Position numbers and translations under genes: made by a program. Positions 59,952-64,000 of a stretch of DNA of 64,000 bases are shown here, one piece after another; the stretch's first letter is position 1, and each line of letters starts with the position of its first letter. Where the stretch lies: NCBI RefSeq assembly GCF_900176385.1, contig NZ_FWXN01000001.1, forward strand, positions 62,001 to 126,000. Reading direction: 5' to 3'. The notes beneath the pieces were generated by a model. The model ran no database searches. It had not been told where the DNA came from and was given only the letters and a program-made list of their open reading frames with translations. Origin of the DNA: Janibacter indicus (lineage in GTDB: Bacteria; Actinomycetota; Actinomycetes; Actinomycetales; Dermatophilaceae).

Positions 59952-60959
59952 ATGAACGACCCGACCCGAGCCCTCCGCGGCGCCGTCGATCTCTCCGGCC
60001 TCGGCGGCCCCGCCCGCCCCTCGACCCCCGCGGGTGCGCCCGCCGGCCCGACGCAGACCGGCGCTGCCGGCCCCGCCGCTCCGGCAGCCCCTGGTGCGCC
60101 AGGCGGGTCGCCCGGTGGTGCGCCCGCACCTGCGGCCGGTGGGTCGCTCGACGCGCTGCTCGTCGAGGCGACCGATGCGACCTTCAACCAGGTGGTCAGC
60201 CGCTCCGGTGTCGTCCCGTCCGTGGCCGTCGTCTGGTCCTCGCAGCACCCCGAGAGCCAGGCGCTGCTGCGCGACGCCCTCGACATCGCCACCGGCCTCG
60301 AGGGGCGCCTGCAGGTCGTGAGCATCGACATCGCGACCAACCCGCAGATCGCCCAGGCGATCCAGCCGCCCGAGGTGCCGCTCGCCCTCGGGCTCGTCGG
60401 CGGCCAACCGGTCCCGCTCTTCAGCGGGCTCGTCGACCGCGAGCAGTTCCGTCAGGTCCTCGACCAGCTGCTGCAGGTCGCCGTCCAGCACGGCATCACC
60501 GGGCGGGTCAGCGCCGACCAGGTGCCCGAGGGGGCCGAGGAGGAGCTGCCGCCGCTGCACCAGGAGGCCTACGACGCCATCGAGCGTGGTGACCTCGACG
60601 CCGCGGCCGCGGCCTACGACAAGGCGATCGCCGCCGACCCCAAGGACACCGACGCCCAGCTCGGGCTGGCCCAGGTCGGCCTGATGAAGCGCACCCAGGG
60701 GGTCGACCTCCAGGCCGCCCGGGCAGCCGCGGCGGGCGACCCGAGCGACGTCGACGCCGCGCTCGTCGTCGCCGACCTCGACGTCCTCGGTGGCCATGTC
60801 GAGGACGCCTTCACCCGGCTCATCGACCTCGTCCGGGTCACCGCGGGCGAGGAGCGCGACCGGGTCAAGACCCACCTGCTCGATCTCTTCGCCGTCGTCG
60901 GCAACCATGACGAGCGCGTGCGCAAGGGCCGCACGACGCTGATGAGCGCGCTCTTCTAG
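59952..60959 (+). CDS. YbbN-like thioredoxin-fold/TPR co-chaperone without CxxC
   Basis: A 335-residue cytoplasmic protein. The Pro/Ala/Gly-rich N-terminus (about 15-65) precedes a thioredoxin-fold domain (about 68-180) in which the usual WCxxC is VVWSSQHPESQ, so no redox centre remains. TPR-like helices (about 195-335, AYDAIERGDLDAAAAAYDKA) follow. This is the YbbN/CnoX class, seen as chaperone holdases. GACAAT lies six bases before the ATG at 59952, suggesting a leaderless start. The homologue keeps the same place near glgB in mycobacteria. Confidence 0.9.
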   Translation: MNDPTRALRGAVDLSGLGGPARPSTPAGAPAGPTQTGAAGPAAPAAPGAPGGSPGGAPAPAAGGSLDALLVEATDATFNQVVSRSGVVPSVAVVWSSQHPESQALLRDALDIATGLEGRLQVVSIDIATNPQIAQAIQPPEVPLALGLVGGQPVPLFSGLVDREQFRQVLDQLLQVAVQHGITGRVSADQVPEGAEEELPPLHQEAYDAIERGDLDAAAAAYDKAIAADPKDTDAQLGLAQVGLMKRTQGVDLQAARAAAAGDPSDVDAALVVADLDVLGGHVEDAFTRLIDLVRVTAGEERDRVKTHLLDLFAVVGNHDERVRKGRTTLMSALF

Positions 60960-60979
60960 GCGACATCGCGCCGGACCCA

Positions 60980-61016
60980 CGAGGGCCGCACTCGCCGCGA
61001 GGGAGTGCGGCCCTCG
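60980..61016 (+). terminator. ybbN terminator hairpin
   Basis: CGAGGGCCGCACTC (60980-60993) pairs perfectly with GAGTGCGGCCCTCG (61003-61016), 20 bases after the stop. Confidence 0.75.
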
Positions 61017-61102
61017 ACGCATGGTGACACGCCGCCCGTGATCTCGACTTGACCTCTCCGTGATCCATCTGTGCGCCCCTGCTCCGACCGGAAGTCCTGA
61101 TC

Positions 61103-61597
61103 GTGCGCCACATCCTGCCCAAGACCACCACCGCCCTGGCCGCCGTCGCGGTCGCCGCCACCGGCGGCATCGCCGTCGAGACCGCGGCCCCGCAGACGGC
61201 CGAGGCGGCCTCGACCGGCACCACCTCCCGCGTCACCGCCAACTCCAGCGACCGCTGGCAGGCGACCAAGCTCGCCTCCGCGCGCGTCAACAAGACGCCC
61301 TACCGCTATGGCGGCACCTCGCTGTGGACCGGCGCCGACTGCTCCGGCTTCGTCCAGACCGTCTTCAAGAAGCAGGGCGTGAGCCTGCCGCGCACCGCGG
61401 TCCAGCAGAAGTCGGCCGTGCGCAAGATCCACCGCACGTGGCTGCGCGCCGGCGACCTCGTCTTCTACGGCAGCTACCACGTCGGCGTCTACGTCGGCAA
61501 CGGCTACATCGTCGACGCCCCGTCCTCCGGCCGCATGGTCAGCAAGCACAAGATGTGGTCCGGCTCGCGGACCTACGGCACGCTGCGCCCGGCCTGA
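61103..61597 (+). CDS. Secreted NlpC/P60 peptidoglycan endopeptidase
   Basis: A 164-residue exported cysteine peptidase. The signal peptide (about 1-36, TTTALAAVAVAATGGIAV, ending near AEAAS) leads into an NlpC/P60 domain with the catalytic Cys in GADCSGFVQ (about 76) and His in SYHVGVYVGNGY (about 131). These enzymes cut D-Glu-diamino-acid bonds in wall peptides. It has no SH3 or LysM module, so it is a minimal form. GTG start at 61103 with GGAAG upstream. It ends ten bases from the convergent glgB. Confidence 0.92.
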   Translation: MRHILPKTTTALAAVAVAATGGIAVETAAPQTAEAASTGTTSRVTANSSDRWQATKLASARVNKTPYRYGGTSLWTGADCSGFVQTVFKKQGVSLPRTAVQQKSAVRKIHRTWLRAGDLVFYGSYHVGVYVGNGYIVDAPSSGRMVSKHKMWSGSRTYGTLRPA

Positions 61598-61607
61598 CCC
61601 GAGCCCG

Positions 61608-63796
<2,189 letters not shown>

Positions 63797-63800
<4 letters not shown>

Positions 63801-64000
63801 GAGCGTGCCTCCTGGAGCAGTCGGTCGATCGCGTCGGTCGGCAGGCCCAGCCAGGTCGGCCGGTTGCGGGCCTCGTAGACCACCTCGTAGAGCGCCTTGT
63901 CGAGGACGAAGGCGGTGAACAGCGGCCCGTGCGAGCGCGGGTCGACACCGACGTCGGCGTAGCCGTCGAGGAAGGCGGTCTGGGCGTCGGTGCACCAGCG
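63797..64000 (-). CDS. Maltokinase, C-terminal end (gene runs off the window)
   Basis: The last 67 residues of a protein whose 5' end is beyond the right edge. RSHGPLFTAFVLDKALYEVV followed by YEARNRPTWLGLPTDAI is the conserved C-terminus of maltokinase (Pep2/Mak) or of TreS-maltokinase fusions, which phosphorylate maltose to maltose-1-phosphate for GlgE. It overlaps glgB by four bases. Whether it is fused to TreS cannot be seen. Confidence 0.85.

Overview
The window is high-G+C (about 70% by eye) actinobacterial chromosome. Kgd-type 2-oxoglutarate decarboxylase, EndoMS/NucS mismatch endonuclease, DUF2550, maltokinase-GlgB and many start codons without a Shine-Dalgarno all point to Actinobacteria. 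The NSS/MetS pair, the ethylmalonyl-CoA genes and general sequence flavour suggest a Micrococcales lineage such as Intrasporangiaceae (Janibacter-like). That placement is inference. From memory of Mycobacterium tuberculosis, the backbone argS-lysA-hom-thrC-thrB-rho-rpmE-prfA-prmC-sua5-(rfe)-atp-DUF2550-ATR-nucS-mce-fadA4-trx-glgB is ancestral gene order, so most of the window is core chromosome with insertions.

Layout. 0-10 kb: kgd, an ABC-2 exporter pair, two tandem CNNM/CorC-like membrane proteins, a frameshifted AbiEi/DUF559-like gene and a Tat-exported protein. 10-13.6 kb: a PucR-type regulator, then a metP-metS type amino-acid importer including a 47-residue small subunit, then a broken small gene. 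13.7-20.4 kb: tRNA-Arg(CCG) divergent from argS, then lysA-hom-thrC-thrB. 20.6-28.3 kb: rho with a long disordered N-terminal insert, a GNAT enzyme, rpmE, prfA-prmC, a 24-residue membrane peptide, sua5-glyA. 28.3-39 kb: a WecA-type phosphotransferase and the ATP synthase operon. A near-perfect Rex operator overlaps the atp promoter, and atpC is split from atpD by a strong hairpin and a TM2/DUF2752 gene pair. 39-45 kb: cobalamin adenosyltransferase, a STAS protein, ethylmalonyl-CoA mutase, nucS and a 3-hydroxyacyl-CoA dehydrogenase. 45-50 kb: a Zn-finger protein and a heterodimeric ABC exporter behind a repeat-rich control region. 50-55.5 kb: crotonyl-CoA carboxylase/reductase, a secreted I36-type inhibitor, epimerase, a LuxR-type pseudogene, thiolase and MeaB. 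55.7-61.6 kb: envelope and signalling genes (Ser/Thr kinase, lipoprotein, YbbN, NlpC/P60). 61.6-64 kb: glgB and the 3' end of maltokinase.

Functional links. Thiolase, 3-hydroxybutyryl-CoA dehydrogenase, Ccr, epimerase, B12-dependent mutase, MeaB chaperone and the PduO-type adenosyltransferase together cover most of the ethylmalonyl-CoA pathway for acetyl-CoA assimilation plus its cofactor supply. Crotonase and methylsuccinyl-CoA dehydrogenase are not in the window.

Beyond genes, the most striking signal is a short motif, CGAAGGGG/CCCCTTCG, that I count about 50 times, roughly ten-fold over chance. It occurs both inside genes and as inverted pairs that form the intergenic terminators, much like uptake sequences in competent proteobacteria. 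Several smaller intergenic palindrome families are also present. No CRISPR array, prophage, insertion sequence or rRNA was seen.
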